DNA of 49,584 nucleotides, from contig NZ_JANEYT010000035.1 of NCBI RefSeq assembly GCF_024357955.1, forward strand, positions 1 through 49,584, in the 5' to 3' direction. This document shows positions 1 through 9,394 of the stretch, piece after piece (within the stretch, counting starts at the first letter, position 1; every line of letters begins with the position of its first letter). Made by a program: the position numbers and the translations under genes. Origin of the DNA: Photobacterium pectinilyticum. Its GTDB lineage: Bacteria; Pseudomonadota; Gammaproteobacteria; Enterobacterales; Vibrionaceae. Below the pieces are notes generated by a model that was not told where the DNA came from, searched no databases, and was given only the letters and a program-made list of their open reading frames with translations.

Positions 1-1
1 C

Positions 2-130
2 GAGTCCCCAAAGGGTATCAAAAATGTGTTCAAGAGAGTGGATCAACCTGACCAGTTAATTTTCCAGTTTGGTATTATTATTGAGAAGACAAATAATGTT
101 AAGCGCGAGTGGATGCCTTTTTCCATGTGA
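2..130 (+). CDS. 3' end of an unidentified protein-coding gene (partial)
   Basis: Frame 2 is open from the left edge to a TGA at 128-130, giving 42 residues ending in KREWMPFSM. The stretch has charged and hydrophobic residues alternating like a folded C-terminus, and it stops just before a bidirectional terminator, as expected of a real gene convergent with fis. I do not recognise the protein. The 5' part lies outside the window, so no function is offered. It could be a chance open frame, but 42 codons without a stop next to a shared terminator favour a real gene. Confidence 0.5.
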   Translation, partial: ESPKGIKNVFKRVDQPDQLIFQFGIIIEKTNNVKREWMPFSM

Positions 131-141
131 TTGATAAAGAA

Positions 142-173
142 AAAGCCCAAACCAGTTGCTTGGTTTGGGCTTT
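142..173. terminator. Bidirectional terminator between the edge gene and fis
   Basis: A perfect 13-bp stem (142-154 with 161-173) and 6-nt loop. The A- and T-rich stem ends give U-rich 3' ends in both directions. It serves fis on the minus strand and the convergent partial gene on the plus strand. Confidence 0.85.
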
Positions 174-201
174 CAATAATCAGTATTAACTGAGAATGGC
201 T

Positions 202-498
202 TTAGTTCATGCCGTATTTTTTCAGCTTCTTACGAAGAGTACCGCGGTTGATACCCATCATGGTTGCCGCGCGGGTTTGGTTACCACGGGTGTACTGCAT
301 GATAGTGTCTAGTAGTGGCTGCTCAACTTCAGCAAGCACTAGCTCGTACAGATCATCGACTTCCTGACCGTTTAGTTGAGCCAGGTAGTTTTTCAGCGAC
401 GCCTTAACAGAGTCACGAAGTGGCTTCTGTGTGATTTGGTCCTGTGAAGTAACAGTAGTTACTGTCAATGCTTCGGAAGTCAGATTTTGTTCGAACAT
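202..498 (-). CDS. fis: Nucleoid-associated DNA-binding protein Fis
   Basis: Fis is a homodimeric nucleoid protein that bends DNA, activates rRNA and tRNA promoters and assists site-specific recombination. The 98 residues equal the usual length. The N-terminal part ([11 protein letters not shown]) carries the flexible arm. The C-terminal helix-turn-helix, about residues 73-98, contains [20 protein letters not shown], essentially identical to the enterobacterial protein. The start at 498 was chosen because it gives the family length; upstream in-frame codons run into dusB. It lies 22 bp after dusB in the conserved dusB-fis operon and ends at a strong terminator. Confidence 0.97.
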   Translation of the reverse strand: MFEQNLTSEALTVTTVTSQDQITQKPLRDSVKASLKNYLAQLNGQEVDDLYELVLAEVEQPLLDTIMQYTRGNQTRAATMMGINRGTLRKKLKKYGMN

Positions 499-520
499 AT
501 TCTGTAAGCTCTTCTCGTAT

Positions 521-1486
521 TTATGCAACGTTGTCGAAGTAGCCTTGCAGCGCATCGAGTTGCTGTTGGGCATCCTCGAGTACGTTGAAGGTCCGGCGGA
601 AATCACCTGCTGGGGCATGCTCTTTCAAATACCAGCCCACATGCTTGCGTGCGATACGCAAGCCCAGGTACTCGCCGTAAAAACGGTGAAGTTCCTGAAC
701 GTGGCCTAGCATGATGCTACCAACTTCATCAAATGATGGAGCCGGCAGGTGTTCGCCAGTTGTTAAGTAATGGTGGATTTCCTGGAAAATCCACGGTCGA
801 CCCTGTGCAGGGCGACCAATCATCAAGCCATCGGCACCGGTGTAATCCAGTACAAAGCGTGCCTTTTCCGGTGAGTCGATATCACCGTTCGCAATCACCG
901 GAATCGAGATCGCTTCTTTCACTGTCTTGATGTAATCGTATTCTGCCTCGCCTTTGTACATACAGGTTTTGGTCCGACCATGTAGGGCCAGGGCCTGAAT
1001 GCCACATTGTTCGGCACGTTTGGCAATATCGACACAGTTTCGGTTATCAAGATCCCAACCGGTACGGGTTTTCAGCGTAACCGGGACATCAACTGCATTA
1101 ACCACTGTTCGAAGGATATCTTCGATCAGCTCGGGATACTGCAGCAGGGCAGAGCCTGCCAGGCGCTTGTTGACCTTCTTGGCTGGACAGCCCATGTTGA
1201 TATCGATGATTTGCGCACCGTTTTCAACGCTGAACTGAGCTGCCTCGGCCATCAGTTTAGGATCTGCCCCGGCGATTTGCACCGAGCGGATCCCTGACTC
1301 GCCTTCATGTACCATGCGGTTCTGGGATTTGGCTGTTTTCCACAGGTCTGGGTTAGACGACATCATTTCGCTCACAGCCATACCTGCCCCGTAGCGCAGG
1401 CATAATTCGCGAAATGGCCGATCGGTCACACCTGCCATTGGGGCGACTATCAGCTGGTTGTTAAGTTGATAAGGACCGATCTTCAA
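521..1486 (-). CDS. dusB: tRNA-dihydrouridine synthase B
   Basis: DusB is an FMN-dependent enzyme that reduces specific uridines in the tRNA D-loop. The protein has the TIM-barrel start [14 protein letters not shown], the active-site segment [20 protein letters not shown] with the catalytic Cys, and the C-terminal helical domain (HVGWYLKEH). I place the start at a TTG (1484-1486), which gives 321 residues, the usual DusB length, and sits 7 nt after AGGAA. A longer ATG start at 1531 would add 15 residues with no family counterpart. It follows prmA by 149 bp and precedes fis by 22 bp. Confidence 0.93.
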   Translation of the reverse strand: MKIGPYQLNNQLIVAPMAGVTDRPFRELCLRYGAGMAVSEMMSSNPDLWKTAKSQNRMVHEGESGIRSVQIAGADPKLMAEAAQFSVENGAQIIDINMGCPAKKVNKRLAGSALLQYPELIEDILRTVVNAVDVPVTLKTRTGWDLDNRNCVDIAKRAEQCGIQALALHGRTKTCMYKGEAEYDYIKTVKEAISIPVIANGDIDSPEKARFVLDYTGADGLMIGRPAQGRPWIFQEIHHYLTTGEHLPAPSFDEVGSIMLGHVQELHRFYGEYLGLRIARKHVGWYLKEHAPAGDFRRTFNVLEDAQQQLDALQGYFDNVA

Positions 1487-1635
1487 ACGTCTATTCCTGA
1501 CTATGCCAGTAAGGGCGCGCATTTTACGCATTTTTTACCCATCTGAAAAGGCCAATAATTGAGCATTTAGGTTTTGATTTTCAAAACTGTACGATTTTCA
1601 ATCAATTGGCGCAGTTTAGAAGAGGAAAAAGTCGA

Positions 1636-2520
1636 TTACGCTTTGTGTCCAGAGATGCGACACCACTCTTCTCGGGCCGCAATTGGGTCAAGTGTAAGCT
1701 CGTCGCCGTAGTAGGTCGCGACGTCTTCCGCTTGGCTTTCCAGTACACCTGAAATTGCCAGCAGGCCACCGTCTTTGACCAGGCTTTTGATCACCGGCGA
1801 TAGCTCGCGCAGTGGGCCAGCCAAAATGTTGGCAACCACGACATCAGCCAAGAGACCTTCCGGTTGGTCTTGCGGCAGATATAGTTCAAGGTTTTCGGAC
1901 ACGCCATTACGCTCTGCATTGTCACGGGAAGCTTGGATCGCCTGTGGGTCGATATCAATACCGATCACCTTCTTGGCACCCAGTTTCAGGGCGGCAATTG
2001 CCAAGATGCCCGAACCACAACCGAAGTCGATGATGGTTTTGCCAGCCAGATCCTGACCGTCTAGCCACTCAAGACAAAGCGAGGTGGTTGGGTGGGTACC
2101 GGTACCGAATGCCAGACCTGGATCCAGCATCACGTTTACCGCGTCTGGCTCAGGTACTTCTCGCCAGCTTGGGCAAATCCACAGGCGGCGGCCAAAGCGC
2201 ATCGGGTGGAAGTTATCCATCCATTCACGTTCCCAGTCCTTGTCTTCTAACTGCTCGATTTTGTGGGCAAAATCATCGGCAATCAGCGGGCTGTTTTTTA
2301 GCATTTCCAGGACAAAATTCATGTCCGTCTCTGCATCGTACAGGCCGATCACATCCGTATCACCCCACAGGCGGGTTTCACCTGGCAGGGGTTCGAATAC
2401 CGGAGTGTCCTGGGCATCAAGGAAGGTAACCGAGACTGCGCCCGTCTCTTCCATCAGCATATCGCCGATAGCTTCAGCATTCTCAGCCGTCGCGTTCAGT
2501 TTGATTTGAATCCAAGGCAT
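1636..2520 (-). CDS. prmA: Ribosomal protein L11 methyltransferase
   Basis: PrmA trimethylates several amino groups of ribosomal protein L11 using S-adenosylmethionine. The 294-residue protein has the N-terminal L11-recognition domain ([20 protein letters not shown]), the linker with [20 protein letters not shown], and a Rossmann methyltransferase domain with the SAM motif [20 protein letters not shown] from about residue 160 followed by [10 protein letters not shown]. The start at 2520 (MPWIQIK) matches the family; the longer frame to 2601 would add 27 unrelated residues and reach into the upstream terminator. First gene of a prmA-dusB-fis unit with its own candidate promoter. Confidence 0.95.
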   Translation of the reverse strand: MPWIQIKLNATAENAEAIGDMLMEETGAVSVTFLDAQDTPVFEPLPGETRLWGDTDVIGLYDAETDMNFVLEMLKNSPLIADDFAHKIEQLEDKDWEREWMDNFHPMRFGRRLWICPSWREVPEPDAVNVMLDPGLAFGTGTHPTTSLCLEWLDGQDLAGKTIIDFGCGSGILAIAALKLGAKKVIGIDIDPQAIQASRDNAERNGVSENLELYLPQDQPEGLLADVVVANILAGPLRELSPVIKSLVKDGGLLAISGVLESQAEDVATYYGDELTLDPIAAREEWCRISGHKA

Positions 2521-2560
2521 GGTTAATTCGCTTTTTGGTTTGCTAAATTCAAGGATGCGG

Positions 2561-2588
2561 AGTCTAGCATGATTTTTAGACAGTTTAA
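2561..2588 (-). promoter_or_regulatory. Candidate sigma-70 promoter for prmA-dusB-fis
   Basis: On the minus strand TTAAAC (2583-2588) and TAGACT (2561-2566) are separated by 16 nt, with an extended -10 TG one base upstream of the -10 hexamer. It lies between the panF terminator and prmA, where a new promoter is required if termination is efficient. Prediction from sequence only. Confidence 0.45.
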
Positions 2589-2615
2589 AAAAAGATAGCA
2601 CCCGAAGGTGCTATC
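2586..2615 (-). terminator. Intrinsic terminator after panF
   Basis: A perfect 9-bp stem (2594-2602 with 2607-2615) closed by a UUCG tetraloop on the minus-strand transcript and followed by a run of seven Ts. It separates panF from prmA although all genes here run the same way. Confidence 0.9.
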
Positions 2616-2626
2616 TGAAGGCGCTT

Positions 2627-4084
2627 TTAAACCTGTTGGAGGGTCTGCTGTGGAACCGGCCGTGCAAGGCTCCCCAAGACGAAGGTGACAAGGCCAATCA
2701 GCAAGGTTGGTACGATGGCATGGATACCGCCTAAATCGGGCTTGAGTAGCGATAAGGCGATATAACAGGCCAGTCCGCTGACCATAGAGGCAAAGGCGCC
2801 GGTGGCTGATGCCTTTTTCCAGTACAGGCCAAGCACCAATGGCCACAGGAACACCGCCTGCATGCCGCCAAAGGCCAGCAGGTTGAGCCAGATGATCATA
2901 TCCGGTGGGTTAGTTGCTGCGACGAAGACTAACAGCGAGAAAATACCCGTCACCCAAAGCGACAGTTTCGGCAGGCGGCTTTCAGCCTCCGGCCCTTGAG
3001 CGGCTTTGGGGTTGATGTAGTTGAGGTACAAGTCCTTGAGCAGTGTTGCAGAGGCCTGGATCAGCTGGGAGTCGATGGTCGACATAATGGCCGCCATCGG
3101 CCCGGCAAGGAACACGCCAGCGATCACGGGAGGCAGTACAGTCATCATCAAGGTCGGCATGATCTGATCCGGGCTGGCAATATCCGGCACGATGGCACGG
3201 CCCAGCGCGCCGGCCAAGTGCATACCGAGCATCAGGAAGGCCACCATGGCGGTGCTGATCACCATGCCTCGGTGCAATGAACCGGTTGACTTATAGGACA
3301 TGCAACGTACTGCGGCATGGGGGAGGCCAATGACCCCGAAACACACCAGCACCCAGAAACTGAGCATGAAAGGTTGGTTGAGGAAGTTGTCCGGGCCGAA
3401 TGGGGTGACCAGTGCAGGGTCGATGCGGTGCAGTTCCCCCATCATCTCGCCGATGCTACCGCCAGCATGGACGATACCGATCAGCAGGGCAATCGTACCG
3501 ATGATCATCATGATCCCCTGGACGGTATCGGTCATGACTACAGCGCGGAAGCCACCAATCGTGGTGTAGAGGCCGACCGTCGTGGCAAACAGGATCAGTC
3601 CGTGTTGGTAAGACAGCCCTGTTACGGTTTGCAGCAGGCGTGCGCCGCCGACAAATTGCACCACCATAGTACCGAAGAAGGCCAGTAGCAGTGCCAATGA
3701 GGCAAAGATCACCACGCCGCGGTTTTTATAACGGGCGTAGAGAATATCGTTTAGCGTCAGCGCGTTGTGGCGACGAGCTTCGATGGCAAATTTTTTGCCT
3801 AGGACCCCAAGGGTCAGCCATGCTGCCGGTAGCTGGATCATGGCCAGCAATACCCAGCCGAGGCCCATTTTATAGGCGGCGCCCGGTCCGCCGATGAACG
3901 AGCTGGCGCTGGCATAGGTGGCGGCAAGGGTCATGGCCAGCACGAAACCGCCCATGCTGCGGTTGCCGACCAGATACTCATTGAGGAAGCCGTTGCCATT
4001 ACCACGGTGGCGCCGGGTATAAATCGCCAGACCGAATACGGCCATCAGATACAGCACGAGCGGGATCAACAGTTGGCTATTCAT
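2627..4084 (-). CDS. panF: Sodium/pantothenate symporter
   Basis: PanF imports pantothenate, the vitamin precursor of coenzyme A, with Na+ across the inner membrane. The roughly 485-residue protein belongs to the sodium:solute symporter family with about 13 membrane helices. Characteristic segments are NEYLVGNRSMGGFVLAMTLA, ASSFIGGPGAAYKMGLGWVL, GGFRAVVMTDTVQG and IIWLNLLAFGGMQAVFLWPL, closely matching E. coli PanF. Two adjacent ATG codons exist (4087 and 4084); the second has the better spacing (6 nt) from a GGAGG. The start overlaps the 3' end of yhdT, so the two are probably translationally coupled. Confidence 0.96.
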   Translation of the reverse strand: MNSQLLIPLVLYLMAVFGLAIYTRRHRGNGNGFLNEYLVGNRSMGGFVLAMTLAATYASASSFIGGPGAAYKMGLGWVLLAMIQLPAAWLTLGVLGKKFAIEARRHNALTLNDILYARYKNRGVVIFASLALLLAFFGTMVVQFVGGARLLQTVTGLSYQHGLILFATTVGLYTTIGGFRAVVMTDTVQGIMMIIGTIALLIGIVHAGGSIGEMMGELHRIDPALVTPFGPDNFLNQPFMLSFWVLVCFGVIGLPHAAVRCMSYKSTGSLHRGMVISTAMVAFLMLGMHLAGALGRAIVPDIASPDQIMPTLMMTVLPPVIAGVFLAGPMAAIMSTIDSQLIQASATLLKDLYLNYINPKAAQGPEAESRLPKLSLWVTGIFSLLVFVAATNPPDMIIWLNLLAFGGMQAVFLWPLVLGLYWKKASATGAFASMVSGLACYIALSLLKPDLGGIHAIVPTLLIGLVTFVLGSLARPVPQQTLQQV

Positions 4085-4358
4085 CATTGGCCTCCGGTTC
4101 GATCTCGAGCGACATGTCGCGGTAGATATATTTCACCATCAGGCCACAGAGCACAGTGAACAGAATGGGGCCAATAATGCAGGCCAGTAAAAACCATAGG
4201 GGAAACCCCCAGTACAGGGTCGGCAGGGCTTCGTCTATGCCGGCCGGGGCGAAGGCATAGGCCGAGAAATACCACCAGGCGAAGTAGGCCAAGGCCAGGC
4301 CGACAGCCCATTTGGCTTCTTTGTGGGCCTGGCGATAGCGCGCAGACAGCGTTTTCAT
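4077..4358 (-). CDS. yhdT: YhdT-like small membrane protein (DUF997)
   Basis: A 93-residue inner-membrane protein with two predicted helices (around AVGLALAYFAWWYFSAYAF and WFLLACIIGPILFTVLCGL) and an acidic tail. YhdT proteins always sit next to panF and are presumed to assist it, but no biochemical role is known to me. The start at 4358 (MKTLSARYRQAHKEAKW) has GGAAA about 8 nt upstream and matches family members; a 113-residue frame starting at 4418 would add an unconserved arm. The stop overlaps the panF start by several bases. Confidence 0.88.
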   Translation of the reverse strand: MKTLSARYRQAHKEAKWAVGLALAYFAWWYFSAYAFAPAGIDEALPTLYWGFPLWFLLACIIGPILFTVLCGLMVKYIYRDMSLEIEPEANDE

Positions 4359-4501
4359 GGTGTTGTTTCCGGTTGAGGTGCGGGTAAAGGAGCGGATGAC
4401 GGCGGGCGCCACGCTCATTCTTCATACAAATTTAGGGGGGGTATTGTGGCAAAACTTAGCAGGTAGCGCTAGGAAGGGAGTGAAATTGCATAATATAGAG
4501 A

Positions 4502-4532
4502 TAAAAAAAAGCTGCCGAAGCAGCTTTTTTTA
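4502..4532 (-). terminator. Intrinsic terminator after accC
   Basis: GCTGC (4511-4515) pairs with GCAGC (4520-4524), extended by flanking A and T runs, with a UUCG tetraloop on the minus-strand transcript and a long T-tract. It ends aroQ-accBC transcription before yhdT. Confidence 0.88.
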
Positions 4533-4548
4533 CTTGAAGGTGTCAACC

Positions 4549-5892
4549 TTACTGGAGACCGAGTTTCTTCTCGAGGTAGTGGATATTGGCACCACCGTGC
4601 TGGAAGTTCTCGTCAGCCATGATTTCCTGCTGCAGTGGAACATTGGTCTTGATACCATCGATGATCATCTCGCCCAGGGCATTCTTCATGCGGGCAATGG
4701 CCACGTCGCGGTTCTCACCAAAGGTGATCAGCTTACCGATCATTGAATCGTAGTAAGGCGGCACGGTGTAGCCGCTGTAGATGTGCGATTCCCAACGAAC
4801 CCCCATACCACCTGGAGCATGAAAGCGGGCGATTTTGCCAGGGCAAGGAAGGAAGCGCTCTGGATCCTCGGCGTTGATACGGCACTCAACCGCATGGCCT
4901 TTGATCTTGATATCGTCCTGAGTGAAGGACAGCGGCTGGCCTGCGGCAATGCGTAGCTGCTCTTTGATCAGGTCGATACCGGTTACCATCTCGGTCACTG
5001 GGTGCTCAACCTGGATACGGGTGTTCATTTCGATGAAATAGAACTCGCCATTCTCATACAGGAATTCGAACGTACCGGCACCGCGGTAGCCGATTTCGAT
5101 ACAAGCACGGGTACAGCGTTCACCGATGTACTTACGCATTTCCTCGGTGATACCCGGGGCCGGGGCTTCTTCTACTACTTTCTGGTGGCGACGCTGCATT
5201 GAACAGTCACGCTCGCCCAGATGGATAGCACCACCCTGACCATCGGCCAAAACCTGCACTTCGATATGGCGTGGATTTTCCAGGAATTTTTCCATGTAAA
5301 CCATATCGTTACTGAAGGCTGCTTTCGCTTCGGCACGGGTCATCGCGATCGCTTCGATCAGATCAGGTTCACTGCGAACGACGCGCATACCTCGGCCACC
5401 ACCGCCGCCCGATGCCTTGATGATCACCGGGTAGCCGATGCGCTTGGCAAAGGCTTTATTCTTGGCTGCGTCGTCATCGAGTGGACCGTCAGAACCAGGA
5501 ACACAAGGAACGCCGGCTTTTTTCATCGAGGTGATTGCTGACACTTTGTCGCCCATCAGACGGATGGTGTCTGCTTTTGGGCCAACGAAAATGAAGCCTG
5601 AACGCTCTACTTGCTCGGCAAAGTCCGCATTTTCAGACAGGAAGCCATAGCCTGGGTGGATAGCCACCGAGCCGGTAATTTCCGCGGCACTGATGATGCG
5701 AGGGATGTTCAGGTAGCTCTCTGTACTCTTGGCAGGACCAATACAGATCGATTCGTCAGCTAGTAATACGTGCTTGAGATCGCGGTCTGCAGTGGAGTGC
5801 ACCGCAACCGTCTTGATACCGAGCTCTTTACATGCACGCAGGATACGCAGTGCAATCTCGCCTCGGTTGGCAATAACAATTTTATCTAGCAT
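4549..5892 (-). CDS. accC: Acetyl-CoA carboxylase, biotin carboxylase subunit
   Basis: AccC carboxylates biotin on AccB with ATP and bicarbonate, the first half of malonyl-CoA formation for fatty-acid synthesis. The 447 residues show the full family order: N-terminal domain ([20 protein letters not shown]), ATP-grasp with the glycine-rich loop [14 protein letters not shown], the segment [32 protein letters not shown] with the catalytic Glu and Arg, and the C-terminal domain with [13 protein letters not shown]. It follows accB after 12 bp, as in E. coli. Cytoplasmic. Confidence 0.98.
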   Translation of the reverse strand: MLDKIVIANRGEIALRILRACKELGIKTVAVHSTADRDLKHVLLADESICIGPAKSTESYLNIPRIISAAEITGSVAIHPGYGFLSENADFAEQVERSGFIFVGPKADTIRLMGDKVSAITSMKKAGVPCVPGSDGPLDDDAAKNKAFAKRIGYPVIIKASGGGGGRGMRVVRSEPDLIEAIAMTRAEAKAAFSNDMVYMEKFLENPRHIEVQVLADGQGGAIHLGERDCSMQRRHQKVVEEAPAPGITEEMRKYIGERCTRACIEIGYRGAGTFEFLYENGEFYFIEMNTRIQVEHPVTEMVTGIDLIKEQLRIAAGQPLSFTQDDIKIKGHAVECRINAEDPERFLPCPGKIARFHAPGGMGVRWESHIYSGYTVPPYYDSMIGKLITFGENRDVAIARMKNALGEMIIDGIKTNVPLQQEIMADENFQHGGANIHYLEKKLGLQ

Positions 5893-5904
5893 AAGAGGCC
5901 CCGG

Positions 5905-6354
5905 TTACTCGATGATAACTAGCGGCTGGTCAAATTCAACGGCATCACCGTCTTCTGCCAGGATTGCTACTACAGTACCGGCTTTATCAGATTCGATCTG
6001 GTTCATCATCTTCATTGCTTCGACGATACATAGAGTATCACCGGCATTGACAGTCTGACCGATTTCAACAAATGGTTTCGCATCAGGACTCGGCGCACGG
6101 TAGAAGCTACCTACCATCGGCGATAGAACCTGGTGGCCAGCAGGCGTTGCAGGTGCTGTTGGGGCCTCGGCTACTGGTGCTGCAGCCGGAGCGACAGGAG
6201 CTGCAACTGGAGCTGCGATAGGTGCTGCAAGAACTTGTGCTGGCACGGTTGCACGACTGATGCGTACAGACTCTTCACCTTCAGAAATTTCCAGCTCAGC
6301 AATACCTGACTCTTCAACTAGCTCAATCAGTTTTTTGATTTTACGAATATCCAT
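5905..6354 (-). CDS. accB: Biotin carboxyl carrier protein of acetyl-CoA carboxylase
   Basis: AccB carries the biotin that shuttles carboxyl groups from AccC to the AccAD carboxyltransferase. The 149-residue protein has an N-terminal dimerisation segment ([20 protein letters not shown]), an Ala/Pro-rich flexible linker at about residues 38-75, and a C-terminal biotinyl domain with the biotinylation motif VEAMKMMNQ, where Lys115 is the modified residue. The 'thumb' region [19 protein letters not shown] is present. It follows aroQ by 19 bp and is tightly linked to accC. Confidence 0.97.
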   Translation of the reverse strand: MDIRKIKKLIELVEESGIAELEISEGEESVRISRATVPAQVLAAPIAAPVAAPVAPAAAPVAEAPTAPATPAGHQVLSPMVGSFYRAPSPDAKPFVEIGQTVNAGDTLCIVEAMKMMNQIESDKAGTVVAILAEDGDAVEFDQPLVIIE

Positions 6355-6373
6355 TTATCTTTCTCTTATTTGT

Positions 6374-6829
6374 TCAGTTGGCGTCTGCTTGCAGGCGGCG
6401 TACCGCAGCTTGCAGGGCGAATTCATAACCATCTGGGCCTAGCCCGCAGATCACCCCGACAGCTTTGTCTGACAGGTAGGAGTGATGGCGGAATGGTTCC
6501 CGGGCATGAACATTAGACAGGTGTATTTCAATGAACGGGATGCTGACCCCCAAGAGTGCATCACGGATAGCGACACTGGTGTGGGTAAAAGCAGCTGGAT
6601 TGATCAGGATGAAATCGACCGTGCCATGGGCTTGGTGGATCGCATCGATGATCTCGTATTCCGCGTTCGATTGGATATGGTCTAGCGTCACGCCTAACTC
6701 GGTCGCTTTGGCAGTTAAGTGCGTCACTATCTGGGCCAGAGACTGCTGGCCATAATGTCCCGGCTCGCGTAAACCCAGTAGGTTCAGGTTCGGGCCATTG
6801 ATCAGTAAAATTCGTTGAACGGTCGACAT
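6374..6829 (-). CDS. aroQ: Type II 3-dehydroquinate dehydratase
   Basis: AroQ dehydrates 3-dehydroquinate to 3-dehydroshikimate in the shikimate pathway. The 151-residue, flavodoxin-like protein shows [18 protein letters not shown] with the catalytic Arg/Tyr loop, the segment [18 protein letters not shown], and [20 protein letters not shown] containing the catalytic His. Most relatives have GTRE where this has GLRE, a mild deviation beside the active-site Arg. It is the first gene of the aroQ-accB-accC operon, an arrangement common in gammaproteobacteria. Confidence 0.96.
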   Translation of the reverse strand: MSTVQRILLINGPNLNLLGLREPGHYGQQSLAQIVTHLTAKATELGVTLDHIQSNAEYEIIDAIHQAHGTVDFILINPAAFTHTSVAIRDALLGVSIPFIEIHLSNVHAREPFRHHSYLSDKAVGVICGLGPDGYEFALQAAVRRLQADAN

Positions 6830-6938
6830 CTTGACGTTATATCACTTGTATTTGAGGTTTTACTCTAGCAACGTGAAAAAAGCTAAAAAGTTGCTTCCCT
6901 GTGTTCCGTTGTTGTCTGCCAAAACATGCTTGATGTGC

Positions 6939-6944
6939 AATTAT
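6939..6944 (-). promoter_or_regulatory. Candidate -10 element for the aroQ-accBC operon
   Basis: TATAAT on the minus strand, 110 bp upstream of aroQ. No good -35 hexamer stands 16-18 nt upstream, so it may depend on an activator or be one of several promoters. A tandem GCAGCAAA pair covers the -35 zone. Confidence 0.4.
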
Positions 6945-7132
6945 AGAGAATTCGCAGCAAATCGCAGCAAAATACTGGTCTAATCACCACATTTTCTTAG
7001 TGCATATGTGCACTGTTTGGCGATCGGGAGCTGAGAATGGGAAATTGAGTCACTAGCACTATGCGTGACCTGCACGCTATAGACAATAGTCTGTGGCGCC
7101 GGAATTGTAACTTTTAGCACTGGATCAAAAAA

Positions 7133-7157
7133 GCCGCCCAAGCAGGACTTGGGCGGC
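7133..7157. terminator. Terminator after acs
   Basis: A perfect 10-bp GC-rich stem (7133-7142 with 7148-7157) with A- and T-runs on both sides, so it can act in both directions. The minus-strand reading ends acs, whose stop is 22 bp away. Confidence 0.9.
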
Positions 7158-7178
7158 TTTTTATCGACCCGTGAGGGT

Positions 7179-9128
7179 TTATAGTATTTTTTGTTTTTCT
7201 GCGATCAGCTTCTCAACCACACTTGGATCGGCAAGGGTTGATGTATCACCCAGTGTCGCAGTATCGCCAGTGGCAATCTTACGTAAGATGCGGCGCATGA
7301 TTTTGCCTGAGCGGGTTTTCGGTAGAGCCTCTGTCCAGTGCAAGAAGTCTGGTGTGGCAATCGGGCCGATTTCTTTACGTACCCAATTTTTTACTTCTTT
7401 GTGCAGTTCGGCACTTGGGATCTCGCCATCATTGAGCGTGATATACGCATAGATAGCCTGGCCTTTAATATCGTGAGGAACACCAACGATAGCGGCTTCA
7501 GCAATTTTATCGAATGCGACGAGGGCTGATTCAATTTCGGCTGTCCCCATACGGTGGCCGGAAATATTCAGCACGTCATCAACACGACCGGTGATCCAGT
7601 AGTAGCCATCTTCATCGCGGCGGGCACCGTCACCGGTAAAGTACATGCCTTTGAAGGTGGAGAAATAGGTTTGCTCGAAGCGCTCGTGATCGCCCCATAG
7701 GGTTCGCATCTGCCCCGGCCAAGAGTCGACCATCACGAGGTTGCCTTCTGTTGCGCCGTCGAGAATATTGCCCATGTTATCAACGATGGCTGGTTGTACA
7801 CCAAAGAATGGACGAGTAGCAGAGCCGGGTTTCAAGGCTGTCGCACCAGGTAGTGGGGTGATTAAAATGCCACCAGTTTCTGTTTGCCACCAAGTATCCA
7901 CGATTGGACAGCGGCTGTCGCCAATGGTGCGGTGATACCATTCCCACGCTTCTGGGTTAATTGGTTCACCGACTGAACCCATGATGCGCAATGAGCTACG
8001 GCTTGTTCCTGCTACTGCCTCATCGCCTTTCGCCATTAAAGCGCGGATGGCGGTTGGAGCGGTATAAAGGATATTAACTTGGTGCTTATCAACCACCTCG
8101 CTCATGCGGCTGGTTGATGGGTAGTTGGGTACACCTTCAAATAGCAGGGTAGTGGCGCCGTTTGCGAGTGGTCCATAAACCAAGTAGCTGTGGCCAGTGA
8201 TCCAGCCAACATCGGCGGTACACCAGTACACCTCACCTTCTTGGTAATCAAAAACATGTTTGAATGTCATGGTCGCGTAGACCAAATATCCCCCAGTGGT
8301 ATGCAGCACACCTTTAGGTTTACCTGTTGACCCTGAGGTATAAAGAATAAAAAGAGGATCTTCTGCATTCATTGCCTCTGGTTCGCAATGGCTTGAAGCA
8401 ACAGCTGTTGCATCGTGCCACCAGACGTCACGTTCGCTATCCCATTCAACATTGCCACCAGTACGCTTTAGTACCAGCACTTTTTCGACGCAGGTGACGT
8501 TAGGATTTGCAAGGGCATCATCCACGTTCTTTTTCAAAGGAACCGCGCGACCAGCACGGACACCTTCGTCAGCGGTTACAACCACTTTGGCGTTAGAGTC
8601 AATAATACGGCCTGCCAGTGCCTCCGGAGAGAAGCCACCAAAGACGATGGTGTGAACGGCCCCGATTCGAGTACAGGCCAACATGGCGACTGCAGCTTCA
8701 GCAACCATTGGCATGTACAGGCACACAACATCACCTTTACGTACTCCTTGGCTTTTTAGTGCATTGGCAAATTTACAAACTTCTTCATAAAGCTCGTTAT
8801 AAGTCAGTGTGGCATCGTCCGTTGGGTCGTCGCCTTCCCAAATAATCGCAGGCTGATTGCCTCGTGTTGCAAGGTGACGGTCAAGGCAGTTTGCTGAGAC
8901 ATTAAGTTCACCGTCTTCAAACCAGTTAATGCTGACATGGCCAGTATCGAAAGATGTGCTCTTTACTTTGGAAAAAGGGGTGATCCAATCGACAATCTGG
9001 CCGTGCTCACGCCAGAACCCCTCTGGGTTAATGACTGATTGCTGATACATCTCGCGGTATTGCTCATCAGTAATGTGTGCGTTAGCGGCAATGTCCTGAT
9101 TTACTGGATACACGTGAACTTCGCTCAT
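7179..9128 (-). CDS. acs: Acetyl-CoA synthetase (AMP-forming)
   Basis: Acs converts acetate, ATP and CoA to acetyl-CoA through acetyl-AMP, the high-affinity route for scavenging acetate. The 649-residue ANL-family enzyme shows the P-loop [28 protein letters not shown], the hinge region [20 protein letters not shown] and the C-terminal [16 protein letters not shown]. Its Lys609 is the equivalent of the lysine whose acetylation inactivates Acs in other bacteria. The start at 9128 has a near-ideal AAGGAG 7 nt upstream. It opens a cluster of acetate genes, and CrbS/CrbR encoded nearby are known to control acs in Vibrio. Confidence 0.98.
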   Translation of the reverse strand: MSEVHVYPVNQDIAANAHITDEQYREMYQQSVINPEGFWREHGQIVDWITPFSKVKSTSFDTGHVSINWFEDGELNVSANCLDRHLATRGNQPAIIWEGDDPTDDATLTYNELYEEVCKFANALKSQGVRKGDVVCLYMPMVAEAAVAMLACTRIGAVHTIVFGGFSPEALAGRIIDSNAKVVVTADEGVRAGRAVPLKKNVDDALANPNVTCVEKVLVLKRTGGNVEWDSERDVWWHDATAVASSHCEPEAMNAEDPLFILYTSGSTGKPKGVLHTTGGYLVYATMTFKHVFDYQEGEVYWCTADVGWITGHSYLVYGPLANGATTLLFEGVPNYPSTSRMSEVVDKHQVNILYTAPTAIRALMAKGDEAVAGTSRSSLRIMGSVGEPINPEAWEWYHRTIGDSRCPIVDTWWQTETGGILITPLPGATALKPGSATRPFFGVQPAIVDNMGNILDGATEGNLVMVDSWPGQMRTLWGDHERFEQTYFSTFKGMYFTGDGARRDEDGYYWITGRVDDVLNISGHRMGTAEIESALVAFDKIAEAAIVGVPHDIKGQAIYAYITLNDGEIPSAELHKEVKNWVRKEIGPIATPDFLHWTEALPKTRSGKIMRRILRKIATGDTATLGDTSTLADPSVVEKLIAEKQKIL

Positions 9129-9394
9129 CCTATTCTCCTTGATGTTCCGTTTTTGTCCTTACTGGACCGGACTATTCTGTATGCAGGTGTGTTCTGCTTG
9201 CGTCGTACTAACTTCCGACAGATCGCGGCAGGTCTCAATTAGACTTTAGGATGATAGCGGGGAAAATGCGGGGCAATGGTTTGTCTTGCAGTGCTGTTGC
9301 AGTCAAAATTTTGCGCTTTATCGTTAATAATAAAGCGTAACAAAAAACTCTGTAAGGTATTGAATGGTCTGCTTTCTTCAGTTTTCATTGGTGC
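9129..9394. other. acs upstream region
   Basis: 266 bp between the exonuclease gene and acs, with no gene. It should hold the acs promoter and activator sites. Visible structure: an inverted repeat at 9314-9337 and a CGTAACA heptamer at 9336-9342 that recurs (as TGTTACG) upstream of the actP operon. I see no convincing CRP palindrome. Confidence 0.5.
9314..9337. repeat. Inverted repeat upstream of acs
   Basis: CGCTTTAT (9314-9321) and ATAAAGCG (9330-9337) form an 8-bp perfect stem with an 8-nt loop. It may be a weak terminator for the upstream exonuclease operon, though the following U-tract is poor, or an operator for acs. Confidence 0.5.

Larger units (their letters stand above)
6830..7178. 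other. Intergenic region between aroQ and acs (349 bp)
   Basis: No gene is apparent. It contains a -10-like TATAAT for aroQ (minus strand, 6939-6944), a direct repeat of GCAGCAAA immediately upstream of that hexamer (6953-6971), a short palindrome GTGCA-4-TGCAC (7000-7013), and the acs terminator at its right end. Confidence 0.6.

Noticed and set aside
202..618. A 138-residue form of Fis
   Set aside because: The extra 40 residues overlap dusB in another frame; the 98-residue start is universal.
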